53,804 nucleotides of DNA. Origin: CAYWIT01 sp964458415. GTDB lineage: Bacteria > Pseudomonadota > Alphaproteobacteria > Micavibrionales > UBA2020. A program made the position numbers and the translations under genes. Within the stretch, counting starts at the first letter, position 1. Every line of letters starts with the position of its first letter. Where the stretch lies: contig CAYWIT010000017.1 of the NCBI GenBank assembly GCA_964458415.1, positions 1-53,804 of the forward strand. Reading direction: 5' to 3'. This document shows positions 40,292-49,009 of the stretch, in pieces. The notes below the pieces were generated by a model. It searched no databases, was not told where the DNA came from, and saw nothing but the letters and a program-made list of their open reading frames with translations.

Positions 40292-40807
40292 ATGCCCGTA
40301 GATTTAATTTCTCCGCAGAGACTCAAAGAGTTATTGGCGCAAGATCAGGCCGTTTTGGTCGATGTCAGGGAGCCATCTGAATATAAAGAGGAAAATATCC
40401 CAAAGGCGCTCAACATTCCCTTGGCCAGTGTGAATGTGCAGGGATTGGACGCCTTTGCAGGCAAGACGCTGGTTTTTCAGTGTCAGAGCGGCAGACGTTC
40501 GCGTGAGGCGTGCAGTCAGTTCGAGACGCTGCCCGGTAATGTCGCCAGTTTGGATGGCGGTATAGAGGCGTGGAAAAAAGCCGGATTCACAGTTGGGGGG
40601 CATAAACCCTATGTAACCCTGCCTCTGATGCGCCAGGTACAATTAGTAATCGGCGTTTTCGTACTGGCAGGTACGATTCTTTCCTATTTCGTCAGTCCGG
40701 CATTCCTTCTTATTCCCCTCATCATGGGTGCCGGACTGACGAATGCGGGGCTGACGGGATGGTGCGGTCTTGCCCGGTTGCTCGCTGTAATGCCTTGGAA
40801 CCGCTAA
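40292..40807 (+). CDS. Rhodanese with DUF2892-like membrane tail
   Basis: 171 aa from ATG 40292 (AAGGAAG upstream; a GTG at 40283 is possible). Rhodanese domain with VLVDVREPSEYKEENI and active-site loop C64-QSGRRS. The last ~60 residues hold two hydrophobic helices (VQLVIGVFVLAGTILSYFV; FLLIPLIMGAGLTNAGLTG) as in DUF2892. It should transfer sulfane sulfur at the inner membrane. First gene of the sulfide operon. Confidence 0.88.
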   Translation: MPVDLISPQRLKELLAQDQAVLVDVREPSEYKEENIPKALNIPLASVNVQGLDAFAGKTLVFQCQSGRRSREACSQFETLPGNVASLDGGIEAWKKAGFTVGGHKPYVTLPLMRQVQLVIGVFVLAGTILSYFVSPAFLLIPLIMGAGLTNAGLTGWCGLARLLAVMPWNR

Positions 40808-40826
40808 ATCGAAAAGGAGAAAAACG

Positions 40827-42311
40827 ATGGAATTCATTCAAGTCTATGACGAAGGCGTGGCGCAATACGCTTACATTATCGGTTGCGACAAAACGCGCGA
40901 AGCGGTGGTGATTGACCCGCAAAGGTCAATCGATCAGTACATTGCGCTTGCAGAATCCAAGAATCTAAAAATCGTTGCGGTGACGGAAACGCATATTCAC
41001 GCGGATTTTCTGTCCGGTATTCGTGAATTTCTGAACCGTACGGGGGTTAAGGCTTATCTGTCCGAACATGGAAAGTCTGAAGGCTGGGATTATGGCTGGG
41101 TTACAGCCAGCGACAATGTTGAGTTTGTCAAGGACGGCAGCAAGATAAAATTCGGTGAGATTACGCTTGAAGTTCTTTCAACACCTGGCCATACGCCCGA
41201 TCATATTGTTTTCACGGTTTCGGAAGGCAGCGCGCCTCTGCCGCTGGGCGTGGTGACGGGAGATTTTGTTTTTGCCGGTGATCTGGGGCGTCCGGATTTA
41301 CTCGAACGTGCCGCAAAGATGGAAGGTACGATGAAAAAGGGTGCGGAGGCTCTTTTCAAGACCGTGCAGAAATTCAGGAACCAGCCGGATAGCCTGATGA
41401 TCTGGCCGGGGCATGGCGCAGGGTCGGCCTGCGGCAAGTCCCTGGGCAGTATTCCTTACAGCACCTGGGGATACGAAAAGAAAACAAGCCCGGCGTTGCA
41501 ATACAACGATGAGCAAGCGTTTATGGACTATATCACAGGCGCGCAAAAAGAGCCGCCTCTGTATTTTGCCCGCATGAAGCGCCTCAATAACAAAGGAGCG
41601 CCGCTTCTCTCTAACCAAAAGGAATTCAAGGCATTGTCCGCGCTTGAAATGAAAAAGCTGGCCGGGCAGGTCGAAGGCCTGCTTATCATTGACACACGGG
41701 ATGAGCGTTCTCAGGTTATGGCGGCTCATGTTCGAGGTACATTTTATGCCCCGTTCATTTCCATGAGTACTGCCGTGGGGTCGATGATTGAAGATGAAAA
41801 CCGCCCGATTGTCCTGATCGTTGATGAGCGGCGCAGTGCGGAAGCGTATAAACGCCTTATCAATCTCGGATACGACCATGTTATCGGTTATATAACGCCG
41901 AAAACACTGGCGGTTTATCTGGAGAAACATGCACAAGCCGAAGGCATAGCTGTAACAAGCTTTGCCGCTATCAACGATGAGGTTCAGGCAGGCGCTTTGA
42001 CGGTCGTTGATGTGCGTAGTGGAACGGAATATGAGGCCGGTCATATTGAAGGGGCGATTTTCGCGCCCTATACAAGGCTGCCGGAGTTTCTCAATGATCT
42101 GCCGAAGGGCAGGAAGCTCTATGTTCATTGCGGCTCCGGCCAGCGTGCCTCTGTTGCGGTTACTTATTTGAAAGAGCGTGGGTATGATGTCGTCCTGATT
42201 GACGACAGTTTCGCCAATTCCTTCGTTACCGGCGCAACCGCGTGTGGCGCAAAGCCTGTGCCTGCGGGTGCATGTTCCGCCCCTGTAGCAGCAACGGGGA
42301 CATGCGGATGA
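40827..42311 (+). CDS. CstB-like persulfide dioxygenase-rhodanese fusion
   Basis: 494 aa. Residues 1-~240 are an ETHE1-type metallo-beta-lactamase fold with THIHADFLSG, STPGHTPDH, TGDFVFAGDLGRPDL and WPGHGAGSACGK. Then a rhodanese-like domain without the catalytic Cys (VLIVDERRSAEAY) and a final rhodanese with active loop CGSGQRAS. The same order, dioxygenase, inactive rhodanese, active rhodanese, occurs in S. aureus CstB, which turns persulfide into thiosulfate. The Cys-rich tail (CGAKPVPAGACSAP...TCG) is unusual. It overlaps the exporter gene by 4 bp. Confidence 0.9.
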   Translation: MEFIQVYDEGVAQYAYIIGCDKTREAVVIDPQRSIDQYIALAESKNLKIVAVTETHIHADFLSGIREFLNRTGVKAYLSEHGKSEGWDYGWVTASDNVEFVKDGSKIKFGEITLEVLSTPGHTPDHIVFTVSEGSAPLPLGVVTGDFVFAGDLGRPDLLERAAKMEGTMKKGAEALFKTVQKFRNQPDSLMIWPGHGAGSACGKSLGSIPYSTWGYEKKTSPALQYNDEQAFMDYITGAQKEPPLYFARMKRLNNKGAPLLSNQKEFKALSALEMKKLAGQVEGLLIIDTRDERSQVMAAHVRGTFYAPFISMSTAVGSMIEDENRPIVLIVDERRSAEAYKRLINLGYDHVIGYITPKTLAVYLEKHAQAEGIAVTSFAAINDEVQAGALTVVDVRSGTEYEAGHIEGAIFAPYTRLPEFLNDLPKGRKLYVHCGSGQRASVAVTYLKERGYDVVLIDDSFANSFVTGATACGAKPVPAGACSAPVAATGTCG

Positions 42312-43096
42312 TGGAAATCCTTGGGTATATTGCAGCCTTTTTCATGGGGCTAACCCTAGGCAGTATAGGGGGCGGCGGGTCAATCCTGACCGTCCCCATA
42401 CTGGTTTATCTTATGGGTGTTACGCCGGTTACGGCCACCGGCTATTCTTTGCTGATTGTCGGGTCGGCAGCGGCATTCGGAGCCTATCGTTACTACAGGC
42501 AAGGGCTTATTGATGTTCGCGCTGCCGTCACTTTCGCCATTCCTTCCATCGTGGCCGTTTACCTGACGCGAGCGTTTTTGATGCCCGCTATTCCCGATCC
42601 GGTTTTTCAGGCTCCCGTGGTTGTCGGTAAAGATTTTGCGATCATGGTGCTGTTTGCTGTCCTTATGGTTCTGTCGGCGGCTATGATGTTAAGGAATTCC
42701 CGCAAGCTGACTCCTGCGGCAAGCGGAACTCATCATATTGGCCTGGTCATTGTTGAGGGCGCGGTTGTCGGTGTGGCCACCGGCATTCTGGGGGCTGGCG
42801 GAGGATTCCTGATTATCCCCGCGCTGGTTTTGCTCATGGGTATGCCGATGAAAAAGGCCGTCGGCGCCTCACTATTGATTATAGCATTGAAATCCCTGAT
42901 CGGTTTTATTGGCGATATTCAAGCTGGTATTGAATTTCAAATACCGCTTCTCGCGTTTTTCTTTATGGCGACTTTTGCGGGCATGTTTGCGGCAACGCTG
43001 TTTGCACACAGGCTGGATGGCAAGAAATTACAGCAGGTTTTTGCCTATTTCACGCTAGTTGTCGCGGGCATTATCTTTTTCAAAGAGCTTTTATAA
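42308..43096 (+). CDS. TauE/SafE-family sulfur-compound exporter
   Basis: 262 aa starting in an ATGA overlap with the previous gene. About eight membrane segments in two repeated halves; each half starts with the family Gly motif (GLTLGSIGGGGSILTVPILVYLMG and GVATGILGAGGGFLIIPALVLLMGM). TauE/SafE proteins move sulfite, thiosulfate or sulfoacetate; here export of sulfite or thiosulfate made by the dioxygenase is likely. Confidence 0.9.
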   Translation: MMEILGYIAAFFMGLTLGSIGGGGSILTVPILVYLMGVTPVTATGYSLLIVGSAAAFGAYRYYRQGLIDVRAAVTFAIPSIVAVYLTRAFLMPAIPDPVFQAPVVVGKDFAIMVLFAVLMVLSAAMMLRNSRKLTPAASGTHHIGLVIVEGAVVGVATGILGAGGGFLIIPALVLLMGMPMKKAVGASLLIIALKSLIGFIGDIQAGIEFQIPLLAFFFMATFAGMFAATLFAHRLDGKKLQQVFAYFTLVVAGIIFFKELL

Positions 43097-43114
43097 GCAG
43101 AATGGGTGAACGGA

Positions 43115-44842
43115 ATGGATATAAGACAAGTTACAAAATTCTTCTCCGTTGCTCCGCAATTGCACCTTGAGGACATTCAAGAAGTTGCGAAGCTCGGTTA
43201 CCAGTCCATTATTTGCAACCGTCCCGATGGGGAAGACGTAGATCAGCCCACTTTCAAGGAAATGGAGGCTGAGGCGCATAAATATGGCCTGGATATACGC
43301 TACATGCCTGTCATTAGCGGCAAGGTGGAAGACAGGGATGTAGAAGATTTCAAAAACACGCTTCCGGCATTGCCTGCACCTGTCTTGGCTTATTGTCGCA
43401 GCGGTACGCGCTCTATTACGCTGTGGTCGCTCATGCAAAGCGAAACCCGGGATCTTTCGGAAATTCTGTCCATAGCAAAAGCCGCGGGCTATGACATGGC
43501 CGGGGTTGTCCGCCGTATTGCCAACGCAGGTAAGACGCCCACCAATACCGCCGATATTACCCATGATATTGTCATCGTTGGCGCCGGCGCTGCTGGAATT
43601 GCAGTTGCCGCCAGTCTTTTGCGCCGAAAGCGTGATTTGGATATTGTCATTATCGACCCGGCGGACATTCATTATTACCAGCCGGGATGGACAATGGTGG
43701 GCGCTGGGGTTTTTTCTGCACAGAAAACCGTCAGGACAATGGCTTCTCTTATTCCGAAAGGCGTTGAATGGATTAAGGCAGCGGTTGCTGCATTTGAGCC
43801 AAAAAACAACGCTATTATCCTGTCAGGATGCCGCGTTGTACATTATAAATATCTGGTTGTGTGTCCAGGGTTAAAGGTTGACTGGCAGAAAATAGAAGGG
43901 CTGCCGGAAACTCTGGGAAAAAACGGCGTGACATCGAATTATCGTTTTGATCTGGCCCCCTATACATGGGATCTGGTGAGCAACCTGAAATCCGGACGGG
44001 CTATTTTCACGCAGCCGCCCATGCCAATTAAATGCGCGGGCGCGCCGCAAAAGGCAATGTATATGTCGTGCGACCATTGGTATCGTACAGGGACGCTCAA
44101 GGATATAGATGTTGAATTCTATAATGCGGGTGCTGTGCTATTCGGCGTAAAAGAATATGTTCCTGCCTTGATGGAATACGTTGAAAAATACCATGCAGCG
44201 CTTAATTTCGGCCACAACCTGATAAAAGTTGACGGCCCAGGCAAAACGGCATGGTTTTCTCGTGCGATTGAAGGGAAAGATCCGGAAATTATCGAACGCC
44301 AATTTGATATGCTGCACGTTTCCCCGCCACAATCGGCTCCCGATTTTATCCGGGTAAGTCCGCTGGCCGATTCCCAAGGCTGGGTTGATGTAGATCAGTC
44401 CACATTACGCCATAAATCCTATGAAAATGTTTATGCTTTGGGGGATGCGGCGAATGCGCCGAATGCTAAAACAGCAGCGGCGGCAAGAAAGCAGGCTCCT
44501 GTGGTTGCTGTCAATTTGCTTAGTGATATGGGTTACGGTGAGAAGCGCGCTTTGTATGACGGTTATGGCTCATGTCCGCTGACGGTCGAAAAAGGGAAAA
44601 TCGTTCTGGCGGAATTCGGTTACGGCGGCAAACTGCTGCCGAGCTTCCCGCCCTTGCTGATTGATGGGACAAGGCCAAGCCGGTTATCATGGATACTGAA
44701 AGAAATGATTCTTCCGCCGATTTATTGGCAAGCCATGTTGAAAGGCAGGGAATGGATGGCAAAGCCGTATTTGAGCGATAGCCTCCCTCCTGTCGCCAAG
44801 GGCGATCAATCCGGAGGCACTCAAGGTGCAAGCTGCGGGTAA
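43115..44842 (+). CDS. DUF442 phosphatase-like / sulfide:quinone oxidoreductase fusion
   Basis: 575 aa from ATG 43115 (a GTG at 43106 is possible). Residues 1-~140 are a DUF442 (Blh-type, PTP-like) domain with active loop AYCRSGTRS. The rest is an FAD disulfide oxidoreductase: DIVIVGAGAAGIAVAASLL, then the redox cysteines in LVVCPGLKVDW and PIKCAGAPQKAMYMSC, and FAD-binding YALGDAANAPNAKTAAAARKQ. The KCAGAPQK context is that of mitochondrial-type SQR. It oxidises sulfide to persulfide and feeds electrons to quinone, probably used by the nearby bd oxidase. A Cys lies at the extreme C-terminus. Confidence 0.9.
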   Translation: MDIRQVTKFFSVAPQLHLEDIQEVAKLGYQSIICNRPDGEDVDQPTFKEMEAEAHKYGLDIRYMPVISGKVEDRDVEDFKNTLPALPAPVLAYCRSGTRSITLWSLMQSETRDLSEILSIAKAAGYDMAGVVRRIANAGKTPTNTADITHDIVIVGAGAAGIAVAASLLRRKRDLDIVIIDPADIHYYQPGWTMVGAGVFSAQKTVRTMASLIPKGVEWIKAAVAAFEPKNNAIILSGCRVVHYKYLVVCPGLKVDWQKIEGLPETLGKNGVTSNYRFDLAPYTWDLVSNLKSGRAIFTQPPMPIKCAGAPQKAMYMSCDHWYRTGTLKDIDVEFYNAGAVLFGVKEYVPALMEYVEKYHAALNFGHNLIKVDGPGKTAWFSRAIEGKDPEIIERQFDMLHVSPPQSAPDFIRVSPLADSQGWVDVDQSTLRHKSYENVYALGDAANAPNAKTAAAARKQAPVVAVNLLSDMGYGEKRALYDGYGSCPLTVEKGKIVLAEFGYGGKLLPSFPPLLIDGTRPSRLSWILKEMILPPIYWQAMLKGREWMAKPYLSDSLPPVAKGDQSGGTQGASCG

Positions 44843-44884
44843 AAATGAAACAAACCACAAGAAAGGCCAAAAGAAAGGTAAGTC

Positions 44885-45235
44885 ATGAGCAAAGAGTATA
44901 AATCCATTATCGGCGATATTGGAGCTTACAGCAAGGAATTGCATAAGCTGATCCCCGATACCATGACGGGCTTCACGAACATGGCGAAGGCGGCAACCGC
45001 GACAAAGGCGCTGGATGAAAAGACCAAGGAAATGATTGCCTTGGCCCTTGGTGTCGCTGCTCATTGTGATGGCTGCCTTGGTTATCACACCAAGGCATTG
45101 GCGCGCCTGGGCGCTACCCGTGAAGAAGTGGCCGAAGTTCTCGGCATGGCAATTTACATGGGTGGCGGGCCGTCCCTCATGTATGCCGCCGATGCGCTGC
45201 GGTCTTTCGATCAATTCACGCAACCCGAAAGCTGA
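44885..45235 (+). CDS. AhpD-like carboxymuconolactone decarboxylase family protein
   Basis: 116 aa. The motif AHCDGCLGYHTKALARLGAT carries the C-x-x-C and His of the AhpD-type thiol active site. Such proteins act as small disulfide reductases or peroxidase partners; a thiol role fits both the sulfide and peroxide genes around it. 42 bp after the SQR gene in the same direction. Confidence 0.88.
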   Translation: MSKEYKSIIGDIGAYSKELHKLIPDTMTGFTNMAKAATATKALDEKTKEMIALALGVAAHCDGCLGYHTKALARLGATREEVAEVLGMAIYMGGGPSLMYAADALRSFDQFTQPES

Positions 45236-45276
45236 AAGAAAATCCATGGAATGCAATATAGGAAAAGGAGATTATA

Positions 45277-45714
45277 ATGACTAATAAGCCTGTTGTGGAG
45301 GCTCTCAAAAAAGTGCTGTCCGACAATTATGCCCTTTACTTGAAAACCCAGAATTATCATTGGAATGTCGAAGGACCAAATTTTAGGGGGCTTCATTTGC
45401 TGTTTGAAGAGCAATATAAAGACTTGACGGATGCCATCGATACGGTGGCTGAACTTATTCGCGGGTTGGGTGAGAAAGCTCCTGGTACTTTTGATGCCTA
45501 CACAAAGAACACATCGATTAAGCCCGGCGATGAGAACGCTACAGCAGATCAGATGGTAAAAGAGTTGATGGAAGATCAGGCGACAATTCAAAGAACGCTA
45601 CAGACCGCTCTTGAAGCGGCCCAAAAAGCGGGCGATGAGGTTGTCGCAGGATTTATGATAGAACGGCTTACAACACACCGCAAAGCGGGATGGATGCTTA
45701 AGAGCAGCATTTAA
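45277..45714 (+). CDS. dps: Dps-family DNA-binding ferritin
   Basis: 145 aa. TQNYHWNVEGPNFRGLHLLFEEQYKDLTDAIDTVAELIRGLG carries the inter-subunit ferroxidase His, Asp and Glu residues of Dps. It oxidises and stores iron with peroxide and shields DNA. Strong site AAAAGGAGA upstream. It links the sulfide genes to oxidative protection, as sulfide and peroxide with iron damage DNA. Confidence 0.92.
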   Translation: MTNKPVVEALKKVLSDNYALYLKTQNYHWNVEGPNFRGLHLLFEEQYKDLTDAIDTVAELIRGLGEKAPGTFDAYTKNTSIKPGDENATADQMVKELMEDQATIQRTLQTALEAAQKAGDEVVAGFMIERLTTHRKAGWMLKSSI

Positions 45715-45727
45715 CCGGAGATAAATT

Positions 45728-47128
45728 ATGGAACTCGACCCTATACTGCTCGCCCGTATTCAGTTTGCGTTTACAATTAGTTTTCACATCGTGTTTCCGG
45801 CATTTACGATTGGATTGGCCAGCTATCTTGCCATCGTGGAATGGCGCTGGCTGGCTACAGGCAGGAATGTTTACCGTGATATTTATAAATTCTGGGTCAA
45901 GATTTTCGCGGTTGCTTTTGGAATGGGCGTGGTGTCCGGTGTGGTTATGTCTTACCAATTTGGCACCAACTGGTCTCTTTTCTCTGACAGAACCGCCAAT
46001 GTTCTTGGGCCGCTTTTAGGGTTTGAAGTTCTGACAGCTTTTTTTCTGGAAGCGTCTTTTCTGGGTATCATGTTATTTGGCTGGGGGCGTGTTAGTCCCA
46101 GGATGCATTTTGTTTCCACCTGTATTGTCGCTATTGGCACACTGATTTCCGCTTTCTGGATTTTATCGGCGAATAGCTGGATGCAAACGCCGCAAGGCTA
46201 TGAAATAGCAGCTGATGGCCGCCTGATGCCTGCAAATTGGCTGGAAATCGTCTTTAACCCTTCTTTTCCCTACCGTTTTGCACATATGACCATTGCGGCC
46301 TATCTCACAACGGCGTTTGTTGTTGGCGGTGTCGGTGCTTTCTACCTATGGAATAAGCGACATATCCCGCAGGCGCGCATTATGCTCGGTATGGCAACGA
46401 TCATGGCGGCACTGGTCGCTCCAACGCAGCTTTTAGTAGGTCATATGCATGGCGAAAACACCATGCATTATCAGCCTGTCAAGGTTGCAGCAATGGAGGG
46501 CAACTGGGATCATACGACCAATGCTCCGCTATATTTATTTGGCTGGCCAGATCAGAAAGCCGAAGAAACAAAATATGGCATCACCATACCAGGCGGCGCC
46601 AGCTGGGTTCTGACCGGCAGCGTTCATGGCGAAATCCCCAACCTTAAATCCTTTCCGCCCGAAGACCGCCCACCCGTAGCATGGGTGTTCTGGTCATTCC
46701 GCGTCATGGTTGGTCTTGGTGTCTTGATGATACTGGTGGGCGCTGTCAGCGCCCTGCAATACTTCCGTAACAGATTGTTCGATAGCCGCTGGCTGCACGG
46801 CTTATGGATGTTAATGATGCCTTCCGGCTTTGTTGCACTGCTCGCGGGTTGGTTCGTAACAGAAATAGGCCGTCAGCCCTGGACGGCTTACGGTATAATC
46901 CGCACGGCTGAATCTGTCTCACCAGCCATTCTGGGTCCACAGGTAGCGTGGTCGTTGCTGGCTTTTGTAGTCATGTACATTTTCGTCTTTGGAGCGGGTA
47001 GCTATTACATCTTGAAACTTATTGGCAAGGGCATTCCTGTAGCAGAGGAGAAAGAGCAATATTACAAACACGGTATTGAAGCCTCGGTGGTCGAAGCCGT
47101 AACCGTGAAAGGAGAAGGCAATGTTTGA
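45728..47128 (+). CDS. cydA: Cytochrome bd/CIO-type quinol oxidase subunit I
   Basis: 466 aa. Heme-ligand His in FTISFHIVFPAF near residue 19, GFEVLTAFFLEASFLGIMLFGW, AHMTIAAYLTTAFVVGG and GWFVTEIGRQPWTAYG are the standard subunit I motifs; about nine membrane helices. The Q-loop region is short, as in the cyanide-insensitive (CioA) group. It reduces oxygen with quinol at the inner membrane. Bd oxidases are known to resist sulfide, which poisons heme-copper oxidases. Confidence 0.94.
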   Translation: MELDPILLARIQFAFTISFHIVFPAFTIGLASYLAIVEWRWLATGRNVYRDIYKFWVKIFAVAFGMGVVSGVVMSYQFGTNWSLFSDRTANVLGPLLGFEVLTAFFLEASFLGIMLFGWGRVSPRMHFVSTCIVAIGTLISAFWILSANSWMQTPQGYEIAADGRLMPANWLEIVFNPSFPYRFAHMTIAAYLTTAFVVGGVGAFYLWNKRHIPQARIMLGMATIMAALVAPTQLLVGHMHGENTMHYQPVKVAAMEGNWDHTTNAPLYLFGWPDQKAEETKYGITIPGGASWVLTGSVHGEIPNLKSFPPEDRPPVAWVFWSFRVMVGLGVLMILVGAVSALQYFRNRLFDSRWLHGLWMLMMPSGFVALLAGWFVTEIGRQPWTAYGIIRTAESVSPAILGPQVAWSLLAFVVMYIFVFGAGSYYILKLIGKGIPVAEEKEQYYKHGIEASVVEAVTVKGEGNV

Positions 47129-48143
47129 TTTTTCCGATATTATCGATTTGCCTTTAATTTGGGGATTTTTGATCGCCACCGCCGTCTTTCTTTATGTTTT
47201 GTTGGACGGATTTGATTTGGGCATTGGCATTCTTTTTCCTTTCGCCCCATCCGATAAATGCCGCGATCGCATGATGAATTCTATTGCTCCGTTCTGGGAT
47301 GGAAATGAAACATGGCTGGTATTAGGCGGGGCAGGTCTGTTCGCTGTATTCCCTTTGGCGTATTCTATTCTTTTTCCTGCTTTTTATATGCCTATCATCA
47401 TGATGCTCTTGGGGCTTATCCTGCGCGGTGTTGCCTTCGAATTTCGTTTTAAAGCCAGTGAGGAATCACGGCATATCTGGGACAAGGTTTTTCATTTTGG
47501 CTCTTTGAGCGCTGCCTTTTGTCAAGGTGTTATACTCGGTGCATTTGTTCAGGGCATTGAAGTTGATGGGCGTGATTTTTCAGGCGGCCCCTTCGATTGG
47601 GCAACAGGATTCAGCATAATGACAGGCTTCGCTGTCGTGTGTGGATACGCTCTGTTAGGATCTACATGGCTTGTCATGAAAGCTGAAGATGTTACCCAGG
47701 AATGGGCACGCCGCGTAGCATCTTACGTCCTGGGATTAGTCGGAGTTTTCATGGCTATTGTTAGCATATGTATGCCGTTTATGAATGAAGACATAAAAAC
47801 ATTTTGGTTTAGTGCGCCGAATATTTTTATGCTTGCGCCTATACCATTTATTACGGCAGCGCTGTTCTTGATTTTATGGCGCGATTTGAAGAATCCAAAG
47901 GTAGAATACCGTCCATTTCTGGCAAGTATCGGGATCTTCCTGATGGGTTATGCTGGGATAGCTTTGAGCCTTTTTCCATGGATTATCCCATTCCAATATA
48001 ATGTATGGGAGGCCGCAGCTTCCGGTCCAGTACTTTCTCTGATGTTCGTTGGTGTGGTGCCGCTTTTACCTCTCATTCTTGGTTATACGGGCTATTGCTA
48101 TTATATATTCCGAGGAAAAACGAGCCATGAACACATGTATTAA
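47121..48143 (+). CDS. cydB: Cytochrome bd/CIO-type quinol oxidase subunit II
   Basis: 340 aa. Starts inside the cydA end (8-bp overlap) after AAAGGAGAAGG. LIWGFLIATAVFLYVLLDGFDLGIGILFPF and FWDGNETWLVLGGAGLFAVFPLAY are typical of CydB/CioB, followed by about eight membrane helices. Forms the heterodimer with CydA. Confidence 0.94.
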   Translation: MFDFSDIIDLPLIWGFLIATAVFLYVLLDGFDLGIGILFPFAPSDKCRDRMMNSIAPFWDGNETWLVLGGAGLFAVFPLAYSILFPAFYMPIIMMLLGLILRGVAFEFRFKASEESRHIWDKVFHFGSLSAAFCQGVILGAFVQGIEVDGRDFSGGPFDWATGFSIMTGFAVVCGYALLGSTWLVMKAEDVTQEWARRVASYVLGLVGVFMAIVSICMPFMNEDIKTFWFSAPNIFMLAPIPFITAALFLILWRDLKNPKVEYRPFLASIGIFLMGYAGIALSLFPWIIPFQYNVWEAAASGPVLSLMFVGVVPLLPLILGYTGYCYYIFRGKTSHEHMY

Positions 48144-48276
48144 ACCGGTACAAAACTGGCTTAGCAGACACCCAAAAGCAAAGCAATGGGCTTGGTTTGT
48201 GACGTTGTGGCTATGTGGACTTATAACGGTCACTGCTGTTGCTTATCCGATAAAATGGATTATTAAAGCAATGTAA
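48127..48276 (+). CDS. DUF2474 small bd-oxidase subunit (CydX-like, 49 aa)
   Basis: ATG 48127 overlaps the cydB end by 17 bp. KQWAWFVTLWLCGLITVTAVAYPIKWIIKAM is one membrane helix with flanking Trp and Lys, as in DUF2474 proteins encoded after cioAB. By analogy with CydX it should stabilise the hemes. Its presence supports the CIO-type assignment. Confidence 0.8.
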   Translation: MNTCIKPVQNWLSRHPKAKQWAWFVTLWLCGLITVTAVAYPIKWIIKAM

Positions 48277-48427
48277 AATTATTTTTATTGGCCCCATGGG
48301 CAGGTAGGCGCCATGAAGTGCCAAAACTCCTTCAACAGTTTACAGAAGAGTAGCGTTCTAGTTCGGGGTCTGGCGGAGTGATAATATTAATTATGAAAAA
48401 TAAGATATAATTATTATTATATATCAA
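48277..48427. other. AT-rich gap after the oxidase operon
   Basis: Contains GATATAAT/ATTATATATC as an inverted pair near the end of the leftward XRE gene, which may act as a terminator for either side. No gene seen. Confidence 0.35.
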
Positions 48428-48796
48428 CTACTTAATCGCGGCGTTCTTGGTCACGATTTTCATAAATTTTATAACATCCTTGCGGTCTTTTTCTGATAGA
48501 TCATCGTAATAGCGCAGAAGCTTTATATGATTCTTTTCTAAAAGCGGTAATGGTTTTGTTTTTATCGTTGGCAGGCCGGCAAAAAAGAACGTGGGAGGCA
48601 TTTTCAAAAAGATTGCGACCTGGTACATGCGGGATGCAGACATTCTATCCTTTCCAGATTCGTATTTTTGAAGTTGCTGGAATGTTATCTTGAGGCCCGC
48701 TGCTAGCGCTTCTTGAGTGTAACCGCGAGCTATCCGCGCGGCCCGGAGTTGCTGTCCGACATGCTTATCAATTTTTTTCAGTTGTGCTTTGTTCAT
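48428..48796 (-). CDS. XRE-family regulator, second copy
   Basis: 122 aa from ATG 48796 (a GTG nine bases earlier is possible). HTH_XRE with LRAARIARGYTQEALAAGLKITFQQLQKYESGKDRMSASRMYQVAIFLKM, then a helical tail ending FMKIVTKN, alike in design to the T4SS-linked XRE protein at 27.8 kb. It lies beside the VirB1-like gene, so both may control conjugation. Confidence 0.85.
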   Translation of the reverse strand: MNKAQLKKIDKHVGQQLRAARIARGYTQEALAAGLKITFQQLQKYESGKDRMSASRMYQVAIFLKMPPTFFFAGLPTIKTKPLPLLEKNHIKLLRYYDDLSEKDRKDVIKFMKIVTKNAAIK

Positions 48797-48806
48797 GACA
48801 GGCACT

Positions 48807-48962
48807 CTAGTGAATCGTTCTATTGCTATATTGGCACCAAGGCCGCCTCGCTATATCTGCGGGGTCTGTGTGATGCCCTTTGGCGCTAGTTTGTGCATCA
48901 TCAGCTTCCATCAGGCCTGCCAGCTCTGCAAGCCCTGGTTCTTTTATATCGCTGTCGTCCAT
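48807..48962 (-). CDS. Small acidic protein (51 aa)
   Basis: ATG 48962 has a perfect AGGAGG site, so expression is likely. Content: MDDSDIKEPGLAELAGLMEA, then a His/Asp-rich middle and ARRPWCQYSNRTIH. No family recognised. It ends 10 bp before the XRE gene and a strong hairpin lies just upstream of its ribosome site. Confidence 0.55.
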   Translation of the reverse strand: MDDSDIKEPGLAELAGLMEADDAQTSAKGHHTDPADIARRPWCQYSNRTIH

Positions 48963-48981
48963 GAATCCTCCTAAAGTAAGA

Positions 48982-49009
48982 CCACCACGCCTGTTTTCAA
49001 GCGTGGTGG
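48982..49009 (-). promoter_or_regulatory. Hairpin upstream of the 51-aa gene
   Basis: CCACCACGC and GCGTGGTGG form a perfect 9-bp stem with a 10-nt loop, 7-8 nt before the AGGAGG site of the leftward small gene. A position inside the leader suggests translation or attenuation control. Confidence 0.45.

Noticed and set aside
41298..42128. Long reverse frame inside the CstB-like gene
   Set aside because: It is antisense to conserved rhodanese and beta-lactamase motifs; a shadow of codon bias.
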